Notes: a model not told the origin generated them from the sequence alone. Positions 31,313-40,621 are shown, counted from the first letter of the stretch. The stretch: DNA of 64,000 nt from Streptacidiphilus sp. P02-A3a (GCF_014084105.1 NZ_CP048289.1:4783922-4847921); one strand, 5' to 3'. Program-made: numbers and translations.

Positions 31313-31987
31313 ATGAGTGGTCTCCACGTGCTGCGCGTCTTCTGCGGGTCCGGCGACACCGGCGGGAACCTCCTCGGGGTGGTGCTCGGGGGAAGTGCGT
31401 TCCCCGGGCGGTCGGAGCGCCAGGCGCTCGCGGTCCGTTTCGGGTTCTCCGAGACGGTCTTCGTCGACGACGCCGAGGAGGGTCGCGTCGACATCTACAC
31501 CCCCGGTACGCGCCTGCTCTTCGCCGGGCATCCCCTGGTCGGCACCGGCTGGTTGCTGCGGCGCGAGGGCCTGGGCATCAGCTGCCTGCGGCCCGAGGCG
31601 GGGGACGTGCCGACCTGGCAGGACGGTGAGTTCAGCTGGATCAGCGGCCGGGCCGCCTGGGCCTCGGGGCGGCGGACGTGGCAGCACCCGAGCGCGGCGG
31701 AGGTCGAGGCCCTGGCGGTGCCGCCGGTCGGCAGCGGCTGGCTCTACGCGTGGGCGTGGCGGGACGAGAACGCCGGCACCGTCCGTGCCCGGGGCTTCCC
31801 CGGTCGCGGGGACGGCATCGACGAGGACGAGGCGACCGGTGCCGCAGCCATCGTGCTGACCGACGAACTGGACCGGGCGCTCGACATTCAGCAAGGACTC
31901 GCGTCGCAGATCCTGACCCGGCCGCGTCCTGGTGGGGTCGTCGAGATCGGCGGTCGCGTCTCGCCGCACGAGCTGCGGCGGATCTGA
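31313..31987 (+). CDS. PhzF-like isomerase/epimerase family protein (short)
   Basis: This 224-residue protein has the PhzF start LHVLRVFCGSGDTGGNLLGV, the catalytic Glu in FGFSETVFVDD (Glu 48), DIYTPGTRLLFAGHPLVGTG and GIDEDEATGAAAI, so both half-barrels are represented. PhzF proteins catalyse isomerisations such as in phenazine synthesis. The family is usually 260-290 residues, so loops are shortened, but key motifs are intact. ATG 31313 is chosen from the conserved start. No biosynthetic neighbours indicate the substrate. Confidence 0.78.
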   Translation: MSGLHVLRVFCGSGDTGGNLLGVVLGGSAFPGRSERQALAVRFGFSETVFVDDAEEGRVDIYTPGTRLLFAGHPLVGTGWLLRREGLGISCLRPEAGDVPTWQDGEFSWISGRAAWASGRRTWQHPSAAEVEALAVPPVGSGWLYAWAWRDENAGTVRARGFPGRGDGIDEDEATGAAAIVLTDELDRALDIQQGLASQILTRPRPGGVVEIGGRVSPHELRRI

Positions 31988-32308
31988 CTGCCCGCCCCGG
32001 ACCAGCCCGCCAGGCACGGATCCAGCACCGCCGGCTCGTCCACGTACCGGCAGCTCGTCCACGTACCGGCGGGCGAGGTCGTTCAGGTGGCTCCAGGCCG
32101 AACCGTGGCAGCGCCCGCTCGTTGGCTCGGGTGCCCGCGCCCTTCGAACCGAGGACTGCCCGGGTGGCTGCCCGCCTCTCGCCCGAGCGGCACGAGGCGG
32201 GCGGGTAGGCACCGCAGGGGCCCGTCCAGTCGATGACGCAACTGGCCGGGCCCCGGGTTGGGGGCGGTGACGGTGGGGGTGCCGCCTCTGCGGTTGCCGC
32301 TCCGGCCG
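31988..32308. other. Intergenic region with short tandem repeat
   Basis: No gene is evident. GCTCGTCCACGTACCGG occurs twice, at 32034-32050 and 32053-32069 (19-base period). The region separates the convergent PhzF-like and malic enzyme genes. Confidence 0.4.
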
Positions 32309-33949
32309 TCAGTCCGGATACGCCGGCTGCCACTGGTTCGCGCGCAGCGCGGCGCGCAGTTCGTCCTCGTCGGCCGCCGGCGCGACCCCGTCCGCGACGG
32401 CGGCCAGCGCCGCCGCGAGTGCCACCTCGTGGGCGACCTCGCGCATCGTGCCGACAGGTGGCAGCAGTGTCCCGGAGGCGCCGTGCCCCGCTGCCGCGGT
32501 GCCAAGCGCCTTCGCGGCTGCCACCAGCATGTTGTCGGTGACCCTGGTGGCCCGCGCCGCGGTCACCGCCAGGCCCATCGCGGGGAAGATGTAGACGTTG
32601 TTCGACTGCGCGACCGGCACCCGGCGTCCGTCGATCTCCAGCGGCGGATACGGTGATCCGGTCGCGATCAGCGCGCGGCCGCCGGTCCATTCGGCGAGGT
32701 CCGCGGGGTCCGCCTCGGAATGCGAGGTCGGGTTGGACAAGGGGAAGATCACCGGCCGGTCCACCTTCGAGGCCATCGTCCTGACCACCGACTCGGTGAA
32801 CGCGCCGCCGACCGTGGACAGTCCGATCAGGACGTCGGCGCTGATCCGCTCGACCAGCTCCTCCAGCGAGAACGGTTTCCCGTCCCTGGCGTAGCGGCGC
32901 TGTTCCGGGCTGAGGTCGTCCCGCGACTCGACCAGCAGCCCGTGCACGTCGATGACCCAGAAGTTCTGCCCGGCCTGCTCGTCGGTGGCCCCCTCCGCGA
33001 CCATGGCCGCCCGGATCGTGTCCGCGACCCCGATGGCCGCCGACCCGGCACCCAGCATGACCACCCGCTGCTCGCGCAGGCTGCGCCCGGTCACCGCGGC
33101 CGCCGAGGCCAACGCGCCGACCACGACGGCGGCGGTGCCCTGGATGTCATCGTTGAAGGTCAGCAACTGATCGCGGTAGCGGGCCAGGATGGGCCGGGCG
33201 TGCGGAGTGGCGAAGTCCTCCCACTGCAGCAGCACGTCCGGCAGTTCGGCCCTGACCGCCTCGACGAACCGGTCGACGAACTCGTCGTACTCCTTGCCGG
33301 TGACCCGGCGCTCGCGCCAGCCGAGGTAGCGCGGATCGGCCAGCAGTTCCTCGTTGTCGGTGCCGACGTCCAGGAGGATCGGCAGCGTCCGCGCCGGATG
33401 AATTCCGCCGACCGCCGTGTACAGGCCGAGCTTGCCGATGGGGATGCCCATCCCCCCGGCGCCCTGGTCGCCCAGGCCGAGAATCCGCTGGCCGTCGGTG
33501 ACGACGATGACGTCGACCTCGCGATTCGGCCGGTTGGCGATGACCTCACGCAACCGGTCGCGGTCCGGATACGACACGAAGAGCCCGCGCGGGCGCCGGT
33601 AGATCTCACTGAACCGCTGACAGGCCTCGCCGACCGTCGGTGTGTAGACCACCGGCAGCATCTCTTCGAGGTGCTCGGTGACCAGCCGGTAGAACAGCAC
33701 CTCGTTCATGTCCTGCAACTGCCGCAGGTAAATGTGCCGATTGATCGGTTTGTCATAGGCCAGGAACGCGTCATAGGCGCGGTCCACCTGCTCCTGAAGC
33801 GTCTCGACGACCGGCGGCAGCAGCCCGACCAGGCCGAACTCGCGCCGCTGCGCCACAGTGAACGCGGTACCGCGGTTGTCCAGCGGCGACTCCAGCAACC
33901 GGACACCCCGCAGCGTCGTGTCACCCGTCTTCGCGCCCATCACAACCAT
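32309..33949 (-). CDS. NAD-dependent malic enzyme
   Basis: The 546-residue protein has the length and order of large malic enzymes: LPVVYTPTVGEACQRFSEIY, VVTDGQRILGLGDQGAGGMG and IPIGKLGLYTA (catalytic Lys), FNDDIQGTAAVVVGAL (metal Asp), the Rossmann loop VVMLGAGSAAIGVADTI, and PLSNPTSHSEADP with ALIATGSPYP. It converts malate to pyruvate and CO2 with NAD. ATG 33949 or ATG 33940 may be the start. It is a single gene; nothing unusual is seen. Confidence 0.93.
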   Translation of the reverse strand: MVVMGAKTGDTTLRGVRLLESPLDNRGTAFTVAQRREFGLVGLLPPVVETLQEQVDRAYDAFLAYDKPINRHIYLRQLQDMNEVLFYRLVTEHLEEMLPVVYTPTVGEACQRFSEIYRRPRGLFVSYPDRDRLREVIANRPNREVDVIVVTDGQRILGLGDQGAGGMGIPIGKLGLYTAVGGIHPARTLPILLDVGTDNEELLADPRYLGWRERRVTGKEYDEFVDRFVEAVRAELPDVLLQWEDFATPHARPILARYRDQLLTFNDDIQGTAAVVVGALASAAAVTGRSLREQRVVMLGAGSAAIGVADTIRAAMVAEGATDEQAGQNFWVIDVHGLLVESRDDLSPEQRRYARDGKPFSLEELVERISADVLIGLSTVGGAFTESVVRTMASKVDRPVIFPLSNPTSHSEADPADLAEWTGGRALIATGSPYPPLEIDGRRVPVAQSNNVYIFPAMGLAVTAARATRVTDNMLVAAAKALGTAAAGHGASGTLLPPVGTMREVAHEVALAAALAAVADGVAPAADEDELRAALRANQWQPAYPD

Positions 33950-34119
33950 CCCAGGATCGGATCCGTCCGGCCGGCGTCCGGCTCGAAGCCCATCCTGGCC
34001 CTTTCACGCACCGACTCGCCATCGATGGGCGCGGGCAACCCCCGAAGCGACACGGTGTGTTGACCCGGCGGCCATCGACCGGTCCAGACCAATACAGGCA
34101 GTGCGCGTTAGCATCGCGC

Positions 34120-34893
34120 ATGATCGAGGACAGCATCTCGGCCGCCGGGCCGCCCCACCGGCTGACCCCCTGGCGCATCCTTGGCATGTGCCTGTACGGC
34201 GCACTGCTGACATTCGACGGGTGGCTCCTGTGCTGGACGTACACGGCGAACGACACGGCGGGCGGCTGCGGCGATACCGGGCAGCGGCCGTGCACCACCC
34301 ATGACCTCTGGGCGGTCCTGGCCTTCGTGGCCTGCTTGGCCCTCGGCTTCCTGACATTGGTGCTCCTCCCTGCGGGGGCCGTCATCGTCACCAGCAGCAG
34401 CACCAACAGCACCCGGGCGCAGCTGCCCGCCGGTGCCGCCATGCTCGGCGGCCTGGTCTGCCTGCTCGGCGGCATCGCCCTGCGGGTCCCGGGCACCGGC
34501 CGCTGGCTCCTGGGACCCATGGTCCTGATCATTGCGGTCGCGGTCCTGGTGGGCCGCCGCGAGGAGCGCACCCGGGCGCGCACCCTTGTCGCCGAACACG
34601 AGGCCGCGCACCGCGGGTGGCGGATGGAGCAGTACGGGCTCACCGCGCTCGGCACGGTCACCGACGCCGCAGCCACCGGCGACGAGAGCTACGACCGCCC
34701 CGAGTTCGTCATCACCGTGCGCTTCCGGACCCCCGGCGGAGACGAGCACACCGCACAGCTCACCAGCAGCTTCGACTCCTACGAACAGGCCCCCCGGCCC
34801 GGTGACCGCCTCCACCTCCGCTACGACCCGGAACACCCCCGGCAACCCGAACTCGCCACCCCCCGCACCGCTCCCGAGGACAGCGGCGACTGA
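34120..34893 (+). CDS. Membrane protein with DUF3592-like extracytoplasmic or cytoplasmic domain
   Basis: The 257-residue protein has four predicted membrane spans (about 20-40, 65-88, 105-122 and 127-145). A soluble C-terminal part follows, with LTALGTVTDAAATGDESYDR, FVITVRFRTPGGDEHTAQL and RLHLRYDPEHPRQPEL. The last segment matches the V-Y-P-ENP end of DUF3592-type domains. The function is unknown. The start ATG 34120 has no strong ribosome site. It is monocistronic and convergent with the lipoprotein gene at 34958. Confidence 0.72.
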   Translation: MIEDSISAAGPPHRLTPWRILGMCLYGALLTFDGWLLCWTYTANDTAGGCGDTGQRPCTTHDLWAVLAFVACLALGFLTLVLLPAGAVIVTSSSTNSTRAQLPAGAAMLGGLVCLLGGIALRVPGTGRWLLGPMVLIIAVAVLVGRREERTRARTLVAEHEAAHRGWRMEQYGLTALGTVTDAAATGDESYDRPEFVITVRFRTPGGDEHTAQLTSSFDSYEQAPRPGDRLHLRYDPEHPRQPELATPRTAPEDSGD

Positions 34894-34957
34894 GGGGAGC
34901 GGGCCGGGCGGTGCTGGATCACAGCCCGGCTCGCCGGGGGCCGGCAGCCAGCGGTCC

Positions 34958-35788
34958 CTAGGGTGCGGTCCGGGCGATGATGTCGCCGTTGACGGTGGCC
35001 AGGGTCAGCCGGTCCGTGCTGGTGTCGTCGGTCGGCAGGCTCACCCGCGGTTGGCCGTTGCGGGTTTGAGCGGTGATCGCGTAGTGGGGGCAGTCTTCGG
35101 GCAGTGCCAGGTTGATCGATCCGTTGGTGCTGTCGGCCGTGACCTGGCTGGGTGCGCTCGCCCAGGCCAGGTCCACGTCGCCGTTGACCGTCGTGGCGGC
35201 CAGGGTCGGGGCCCGCAGGCCGGCGGCGCGCACGGAGCCGTTGCGCGTTGTCAGCTGCATCGGCTCGTCGGCCGCCTGCGCCGCCACCGTCACGTCGCCG
35301 TTGACCGTGCTGAGGTTCAGCGGGCCGCCCAGCCCGGTGGCCGAGACCCCGGCGTTTCTGGCCTGGACGGTGACGGCGGCGTTCTCCGGCACCGACACCT
35401 GGACGGTCCCGGGGCAGGGGCCCGAGCCCGGTGCGGGATTCGCCGGACAGCTCAGGTCCAACGTCGCCTCCGCGTCCGCCCGGTGCCAACTCCTCGCCAC
35501 GGTACTGTCCGCATCGACCGACACGACGCCCGCGGCGCCGGCGCGCAGGGCCACCCCGCCGTCGGTGACGATCACCAGCCGCTGTGTCGGCGCCAGTGGG
35601 AAGACCGCCCCGGTGCCCGCTTCCGGGCCCGTCGGGGCGGCCGGTGCGCCGCGCGCGAGCAGGGGCGACGGGGACGAGCACGAAGCCAACCCGAGCACCG
35701 CGGCCGTCACCACCACGGGTGACAGCGCGGACCGGGCCGCCGAGGACAGACGGGACGAGGGCCTTGCCGACCGGAACTGGAGAGCCAT
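34958..35788 (-). CDS. Lipoprotein with DUF4097-like beta-repeat (adhesin-type) domain
   Basis: The 276-residue precursor has an N-terminal hydrophobic segment and lipobox VLGLASC (Cys near 37). The mature part contains repeated strands ending in NGD or NGS: LSTVNGDVTVAAQ, LTTRNGSVRAAG, ATTVNGDVDLAW, DSTNGSINLAL and LATVNGDIIA. Such a right-handed beta-repeat is typical of DUF4097/DUF2807 proteins. It is probably anchored outside the membrane. The function is unknown. Confidence 0.78.
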   Translation of the reverse strand: MALQFRSARPSSRLSSAARSALSPVVVTAAVLGLASCSSPSPLLARGAPAAPTGPEAGTGAVFPLAPTQRLVIVTDGGVALRAGAAGVVSVDADSTVARSWHRADAEATLDLSCPANPAPGSGPCPGTVQVSVPENAAVTVQARNAGVSATGLGGPLNLSTVNGDVTVAAQAADEPMQLTTRNGSVRAAGLRAPTLAATTVNGDVDLAWASAPSQVTADSTNGSINLALPEDCPHYAITAQTRNGQPRVSLPTDDTSTDRLTLATVNGDIIARTAP

Positions 35789-35794
35789 GACCAC

Positions 35795-36174
35795 CGCCTG
35801 CCCAGCAACCGGACTTCCTCCCCTCCCCTTCTGCGCCCCTCCCCGCCCCTCCCCGCCCCTCTCCGCGGCCGACCGCTACCGGACGCCGGGCGGGAGAGCC
35901 GGGGCAGCTGCCGCTCGCGCTGCGCGCCCGGGCCGGGCCCAAGCGCCAGTACCGGTCGGCCGGGCGGTGGTTGTGGCGGATGTCTCCCACGCCGACGGCC
36001 CTCCTGCGGTGACCGGCCGCCTATCATTGAGCCATACAGTCCGCCTCGTTGCTACGAGGTGATGCCGGGTCAGTCATCCATGTGCTCAGCCATGTTGGTG
36101 AATGTCCCGTGCTGTGGTCCAGTGTCGGCCTGCAGCGGTTCCCACCCTGCCAGCAACGACCTGACGGAGCGTCC
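35795..36174. other. Intergenic region with CCCCGCCCCT tandem units
   Basis: No supported gene lies here. At 35817-35865 a short pyrimidine-rich tandem repeat (CCCTCCCCGC units) lies just upstream of the lipoprotein gene on its 5' side. The right half holds the promoter of the DUF5133 gene, with GGAG at 36167. Confidence 0.4.
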
Positions 36175-36387
36175 ATGCCTCTGTACAACCCCGCCGCACT
36201 TCGCCGCGTCCTCGTCGAACTCGAAGCGCTGGACAACGCCCACGGCGGCGCGGACACCGAGCGCCGCCGTGAGGACCTCCACTACACCCTCTGCGTCTCG
36301 ACCGGCGTCCGCGAGCCCGCCCGCGCGGTGGAGCAGGCCCGCCGACTCCTCGCCCCGAGCCGCGACAACCTCGCCTCGGCAGCCTGA
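36175..36387 (+). CDS. DUF5133 small protein
   Basis: The 70-residue protein, PAALRRVLVELEALDNAHGG then RREDLHYTLCVSTGVREPA, matches the streptomycete DUF5133 family (AVLR..V..YE.L..AHG..L.DLSYTLCVSTGTR). These are small helical proteins of unknown function. ATG 36175 has GGAG 6 bases upstream. It is separate from the convergent iron-uptake genes. Confidence 0.8.
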   Translation: MPLYNPAALRRVLVELEALDNAHGGADTERRREDLHYTLCVSTGVREPARAVEQARRLLAPSRDNLASAA

Positions 36388-36426
36388 GGGCTCGCACCGC
36401 ACCGCTGTCGACGAACACGGCGGGTG

Positions 36427-37677
36427 TCAGCTGAGCAGTCCGCTGGCGTACCAGTCGTTGGCGTCGGCGACTCCGGGCAGGGCGTAGAAGTAGCCGCCGC
36501 CGAAGGGCTGGACGTAGTCGATCAGGGGTTCGCCGATCAGCCGGGTCTGGACGGTCTCGAACTGCCGCTCCAGGTCCTGGTTGTAGACCACGAAGACGTG
36601 TCCGGCCTGGATGTCGCCGTTCTGGTCCAGGCCCAGGTCGTAGTCGTAGGAGCGGCGGATCAGGCGCTGGTTGGCGGTCTGCGGGGTGCGCGGGTTGGCC
36701 AGCCGGATGTGCGCGTCCAGCGGGATGACGTTGCCCTTGGGGTCGGCCTGGTAGTTCGGGGTGTCGAACTCGGCGTTGCCGTCCAGGGGGGCGCCCGAGT
36801 CGCGGCGGCGGCCGAACATGCCCTCCTGCTCGTTGATGGACACCCGGTCCCAGAACTCGACCAGCATCCGGATGATCCGCAGCACCTGGTAGCTGCCGCC
36901 CTTGGCCCAGGCGGGCTCGCCGGGTCCGGCCCACACCAGGTCCGAGGCCAGCTCCCCGGTGGGGTTGGCGGTGCCGTCCTTGAAGCCGAGCAGGTTGCGC
37001 GGGGTGCCGCTGGGGCGCGGCGGGGCGCCGTAGGCCTCGATCTTCCAGCGCAGCTGCATGGAGCCGCGGGTGTGCTTGGCGATGTCGCGGATCGCGTGGT
37101 GGATGGTGTCGGGGTGGTTGGCGCACAGCTGGATGCTGAGGTCGCCGTGCATCCAGGCCGCTTCCGGCGAGTCGTTCGGGAAGATGGTCATCGGCTTGAG
37201 CTTGGCGGGCTTGAGCGCGGTGAGCCCGTAGCGCTCGTCGAACAGGCTGGCGCCGACGCCGACGGTGATGGTCAGGCCGTCGGCGGGTACGTCGGGGCCC
37301 AGCACGTCGCTGTCCGAGGGCGGTTGGCTGATGCCGAGGTTCTCCGGTATGCCGCCGCTGGTCAGGAAGCGGGCGCGGGCGGTGAGCGTCTTCATCAGCT
37401 CGGCCAGTTCCGCCCTGCTGGTGGCGGTGGAGTCGAACGCGACGAAGCAGGAGAACGGCTGCTTGTCGGCGGGGCCGGGGGTCAGGATCCCGGACTGGTT
37501 GGCGCCGTGGAACGGGTAGGACTCGACGGTCGTGCTCTGCCCGGACTTCGCGGCGTCGGCGTCCGCGTGGGCGCCGCCGATCAGCACGCCGCCGGTCACC
37601 GCTGTGCCCACGGCGCCCACGGCGGCGCCGCGCAGGAAGTTGCGCCGACTGGCGTTGAAGGGTTCGTGCTCTGTCAT
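36427..37677 (-). CDS. efeB: EfeB, Tat-exported Dyp-type heme peroxidase/deferrochelatase
   Basis: The 416-residue protein has a Tat signal SRRNFLRGAAVGAVGTAV and the Dyp signature GFKDGTANP (GxxDG, distal Asp near residue 225). A proximal His region with VSINEQEGMFGRRRDSGAP and DAHIRLANPRTP follows, all as in EfeB. EfeB works outside the membrane with EfeO and EfeU in ferrous or heme iron uptake. It lies 75 bases after the EfeU-EfeO fusion gene on the same strand, so both are probably expressed from the iron-box promoter at 39940. Confidence 0.92.
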   Translation of the reverse strand: MTEHEPFNASRRNFLRGAAVGAVGTAVTGGVLIGGAHADADAAKSGQSTTVESYPFHGANQSGILTPGPADKQPFSCFVAFDSTATSRAELAELMKTLTARARFLTSGGIPENLGISQPPSDSDVLGPDVPADGLTITVGVGASLFDERYGLTALKPAKLKPMTIFPNDSPEAAWMHGDLSIQLCANHPDTIHHAIRDIAKHTRGSMQLRWKIEAYGAPPRPSGTPRNLLGFKDGTANPTGELASDLVWAGPGEPAWAKGGSYQVLRIIRMLVEFWDRVSINEQEGMFGRRRDSGAPLDGNAEFDTPNYQADPKGNVIPLDAHIRLANPRTPQTANQRLIRRSYDYDLGLDQNGDIQAGHVFVVYNQDLERQFETVQTRLIGEPLIDYVQPFGGGYFYALPGVADANDWYASGLLS

Positions 37678-37752
37678 CGTGGGAGGACCTTCGGTGTCGG
37701 GGCGGGCCGGGGGGCTGCGGGGAGCTGCGCGCGGTGGGTCACGCGCGGCGGG

Positions 37753-39933
37753 TCACGAGGCCGACGGGGGGACTTCGAGCAGGTCGGGGACCGTGGCCAG
37801 GGTCTCCAGCAGGGCGCCGATGGCGGCGTCGACCTGCTGCCGGGCGGCGAGCGGGGTGTCGGTGAGCGGCTGCCACTGGCCACTCGTCTTCGCGTCGTCC
37901 AGCGCCTGGTCGAGCGCGGTCAGCTGGGCGTCGGCGGTGGCGACCAGGCCCGGCGAGCGGGCGTCGATCAGGGGGCCGAGCTCGCCCAGCACCACGCGGT
38001 CGACCTGGGTGTCGGCGTAGGTCATGGCGTAGGCGGCGCCCGCGCCCTGGTCGTCGATGCCGGACAGGTGGTCGCGGATCGCGTCCTCGATGATCTCGTG
38101 CGCGCGGATCGGCAGGTTCGTCGGGTCACCGGCGACGTCGTCGCTGGTGAGGTTCTTCTGCACGCTGGTGATCTCGCCCGCGAGCTGGTCCACCGACGGC
38201 AGCAGCTGCGCGGCGCCCTGGCCGTGGTAGAGGCCGTACTCGATGCGGTGCAGCCCGGTGAAGCCGGGGTCGTTGACGCCGAGCGGCAGCCCGTCGGGCA
38301 GGCCGTCGACCGCGGTCCCGGCGTCGCCGAAGCTGTCGTAGGAGGCGCCGACGCGCTCCCAGGTCAGCTGCGCGGCGAGCCAGTCGGCCCGCGCGGCCGC
38401 GACGTCGTTCCCGGCGATGTCCCGGCGCAGCGCGGCGACCTGGGTCCGCAGGGTGACCAGGTCGGCCGCGGCGTACTGCTGGTACTGGGTGTTCGGGCCG
38501 GTCAGGTCGGCCAGGGTGACCGGCTTGACGGCCAGCGGCGCGCCCGCCGGGGCCTTGCCGGAGACCTGGACCGGGGCCGAGGTCGTCGCGGCGGCGCCGG
38601 ACATCAGGCAGTGGAAGGAGTAGGTGCCGGTGCCCAGGGTGGCGCTGAGCGCGGCGGTGGTGGCCGGGCCCAGGGTCTCGATCTCGCCGACGATCGCGCC
38701 GGAGGAGTCGAGCAGGGTGATCTCGCCCGCCTTGCCGGTCTGGTTGTCCACCTCGAAGGTCTGCGATCCGGAGACCGCCGAGCTCCAGCCCGGCGCGCAG
38801 GCCGAGCTGGTGACCTTCACCGTGGTGGTGGCCGCGGCCGCGGTGGTCGGCAGCGCCGTGATCGTCACCGCGGCGGCCACCACCGGCACCAGCACCAGCG
38901 CCCCGGCCACCGTCCACGGGCGGTCCCCCGCCAGCTGCTGCCACCGCCCGACCGGCCCCGGCTCGGGCTCGGGCTGCGGCCGCGCGGCGGCGACGTCGGT
39001 CCCGGAGCGGGGCCCGGTCCGGGTCGCGGTCTGCGCCTGGGCCTGAGTCTCGGCCTGGGCCTCGGCCTGGGTCTGGGCCTTGGCGGCGGCGAGGCGGGCG
39101 GTGGCGACCCGGCCCGCGTGGACGAACGCGGGCACCACCACGGCCAGGTAGCCGATCCACGCCACGACCTGGAGCACGGTCATCCTCGGCGACAGGTCGG
39201 TGACGCCGGTGAGGATCGAGACCCACCAGGAGTTCGGGTCGATGTGCGCGGTCAGGTCGAAGGCGACCCACTGCTGGCCGGACAGCCATCCGGCCTCCTG
39301 GAGGTCGCCCAGGCCGTAGGCCAGCACCCCGGCCGCGATCACGATCAGCAGGATCGCGGTGCGGTTGAAGAACACCCCGATGTTGATCCGCACCGCCCGC
39401 CGGTACAGCAGCCAGCACAGCACCACCGCGATGACCAGGCCCAGACCGGCGCCGACCAGCGGGGCCGCGGTCGAGCCCGAGGCCTTGACCGCCGTCCACA
39501 TGAACAGGGTGGTCTCCAGGCCCTCGCGCCCCACGGCCAGGAACGCGGTCAGCGTCAGCGCGCCCGCGCCCAGCACGGCCGCGCGCTGCACCTCGCCGCG
39601 CAGCTGCGCCGAGAGCGTCGCCGCGGTGCGCCGCATCCAGAACACCATGGCGGTGACCAGGGCCACGGCCAGCACGCTGAGCAGGCCGCCCACCGCCTGC
39701 TGGCCCTGGGAGGACAGCACGCTGGTCGAGTAGGTCAGCACCGCGGCGAACGAACCGGCCAGCATCACCGCCCCGAGCACGCCGAACCAGACCGGCGCGG
39801 TCGATACCGGCCGGTCCTGCCGCCCGGTTCCGGCCTTGCGGAGGGCGGCCAGCAGGATGCTGACCACCAGCCCCGCCTCCAGTCCCTCCCGCAAGCCGAT
39901 CAGCAGGTTTGGTGCAGCGTCAGCCCAAGTCAT
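37753..39933 (-). CDS. efeUO: EfeU-EfeO fusion: FTR1-type iron permease joined to cupredoxin/imelysin EfeO
   Basis: This 726-residue protein starts with EfeU: seven membrane spans and two iron-binding motifs, LREGLEAGLV (about 14) and GREGLETTLF (about 135). A low-complexity Ala/Gln/Thr linker (about 285-305, AQTQAEAQAETQAQ) leads to one more span (WTVAGALVLVPVVAAAVTIT). EfeO follows: a cupredoxin-like domain with SSACAPGW and YSFHCLMSG, then the M75/imelysin domain with GLHRIEYGLYHG (HxxE). Normally EfeU and EfeO are separate proteins. It should take up ferrous/ferric iron with EfeB. The start at 39933 has no clear ribosome site. Confidence 0.9.
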   Translation of the reverse strand: MTWADAAPNLLIGLREGLEAGLVVSILLAALRKAGTGRQDRPVSTAPVWFGVLGAVMLAGSFAAVLTYSTSVLSSQGQQAVGGLLSVLAVALVTAMVFWMRRTAATLSAQLRGEVQRAAVLGAGALTLTAFLAVGREGLETTLFMWTAVKASGSTAAPLVGAGLGLVIAVVLCWLLYRRAVRINIGVFFNRTAILLIVIAAGVLAYGLGDLQEAGWLSGQQWVAFDLTAHIDPNSWWVSILTGVTDLSPRMTVLQVVAWIGYLAVVVPAFVHAGRVATARLAAAKAQTQAEAQAETQAQAQTATRTGPRSGTDVAAARPQPEPEPGPVGRWQQLAGDRPWTVAGALVLVPVVAAAVTITALPTTAAAATTTVKVTSSACAPGWSSAVSGSQTFEVDNQTGKAGEITLLDSSGAIVGEIETLGPATTAALSATLGTGTYSFHCLMSGAAATTSAPVQVSGKAPAGAPLAVKPVTLADLTGPNTQYQQYAAADLVTLRTQVAALRRDIAGNDVAAARADWLAAQLTWERVGASYDSFGDAGTAVDGLPDGLPLGVNDPGFTGLHRIEYGLYHGQGAAQLLPSVDQLAGEITSVQKNLTSDDVAGDPTNLPIRAHEIIEDAIRDHLSGIDDQGAGAAYAMTYADTQVDRVVLGELGPLIDARSPGLVATADAQLTALDQALDDAKTSGQWQPLTDTPLAARQQVDAAIGALLETLATVPDLLEVPPSAS

Positions 39934-39939
39934 AGGGAC

Positions 39940-39958
39940 AAAGGTAAGGCATACCTAA
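39940..39958 (-). promoter_or_regulatory. IdeR/DmdR-type iron box upstream of efeUO
   Basis: On the minus strand the site reads TTAGGTATGCCTTACCTTT, close to the 19-bp consensus TTAGGTTAGGCTAACCTAA. It lies 7 bases upstream of the efeUO start codon, so an iron-loaded DtxR-type repressor would cover the transcription or translation start. Confidence 0.75.
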
Positions 39959-39989
39959 TGTTGTTGGGGAAGGGGGTGGCCCCTGTTCC

Positions 39990-40220
39990 TCACCGACGGC
40001 GGGCCTCACCCGGTCCGGCTCCCTGATCGACGAGATCCCCGGCGGACTCCAGCTCGTCCACCGGGACACCGGTGGTCGCCGCGACTTCGCCGAGGTCGAC
40101 ACCGGCGGTCTGGCCGTCGGCGAGGGCTCCCTTGAGGTCCTCCTGGGCGGCTTCCGCTGCTGCTGCTGCGTCCTGGGCGCGCACGACGGCCAGTTCCAGG
40201 GATGCTCTCGGGTCCTGCAC
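39990..40220 (-). CDS. Small acidic helical protein, 76 aa
   Basis: GTG 40220 has AAGGAGA 5 bases upstream, a strong ribosome site. The product is Ala/Glu/Asp-rich: ASLELAVVRAQDAAAAAEAA, followed by VDLGEVAATTGVPVDELESA, which looks like a small HTH-like or four-helix element. The family is not recognised. It lies just before the efe promoter, same strand. Confidence 0.55.
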   Translation of the reverse strand: MQDPRASLELAVVRAQDAAAAAEAAQEDLKGALADGQTAGVDLGEVAATTGVPVDELESAGDLVDQGAGPGEARRR

Positions 40221-40338
40221 CAGGGTCTCCTTCGATGAGCTGTCGTGGTGGGGTGCCTACCCGGGCCCGCGGCTGTGATGCCCACTCATGCGGGTGGCGC
40301 GGCACGGGACCGGTCCTGGAGGGGTGGCCGGGCGGGGC

Positions 40339-40530
40339 TCAGCCGTCGTTGTCGATGACCAGGAAGGCGTCCAGGTCGGGGTCGTAGTGGTCGTGGTGGC
40401 GGTGGCCGGTCCTCTGGGTCAGTTCCCAGGCCCGGTGTCCGGAGCGGTGGCCCTCCTGCCCGGGCAGGTAGGCGACGACGGTTCCACCGGAGGGCGGGCA
40501 CTGGCGACAGCGGGTGGCGAGTGTGGGCAT
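40339..40530 (-). CDS. Small hypothetical protein, 63 aa
   Basis: ATG 40530 with GAGGGGAC upstream opens a frame containing CRQCPPSGGTVVAYLPGQEG, a His-rich part RTGHRHHDHYDP and an acidic end LDAFLVIDNDG. Cys-x2-Cys and the histidines could bind a metal. The family is unknown; it lies in line with the 76-aa gene. Confidence 0.5.
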   Translation of the reverse strand: MPTLATRCRQCPPSGGTVVAYLPGQEGHRSGHRAWELTQRTGHRHHDHYDPDLDAFLVIDNDG

Positions 40531-40621
40531 CACAGTCCCCTCTCAGCGGTGGCATGGTGTGCGTGGAGTGCGCGTGCCCCGTATCGGCTCGGTGACACCG
40601 TGTCAGGAGCGATGGGTTCGG

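Noticed and set aside
36424..40026. 1200-codon plus-strand open frame
   Set aside because: It runs antisense to efeB and the efeUO gene, has Gly/Val/Arg-biased composition without motifs, and simply mirrors their GC-rich third positions.
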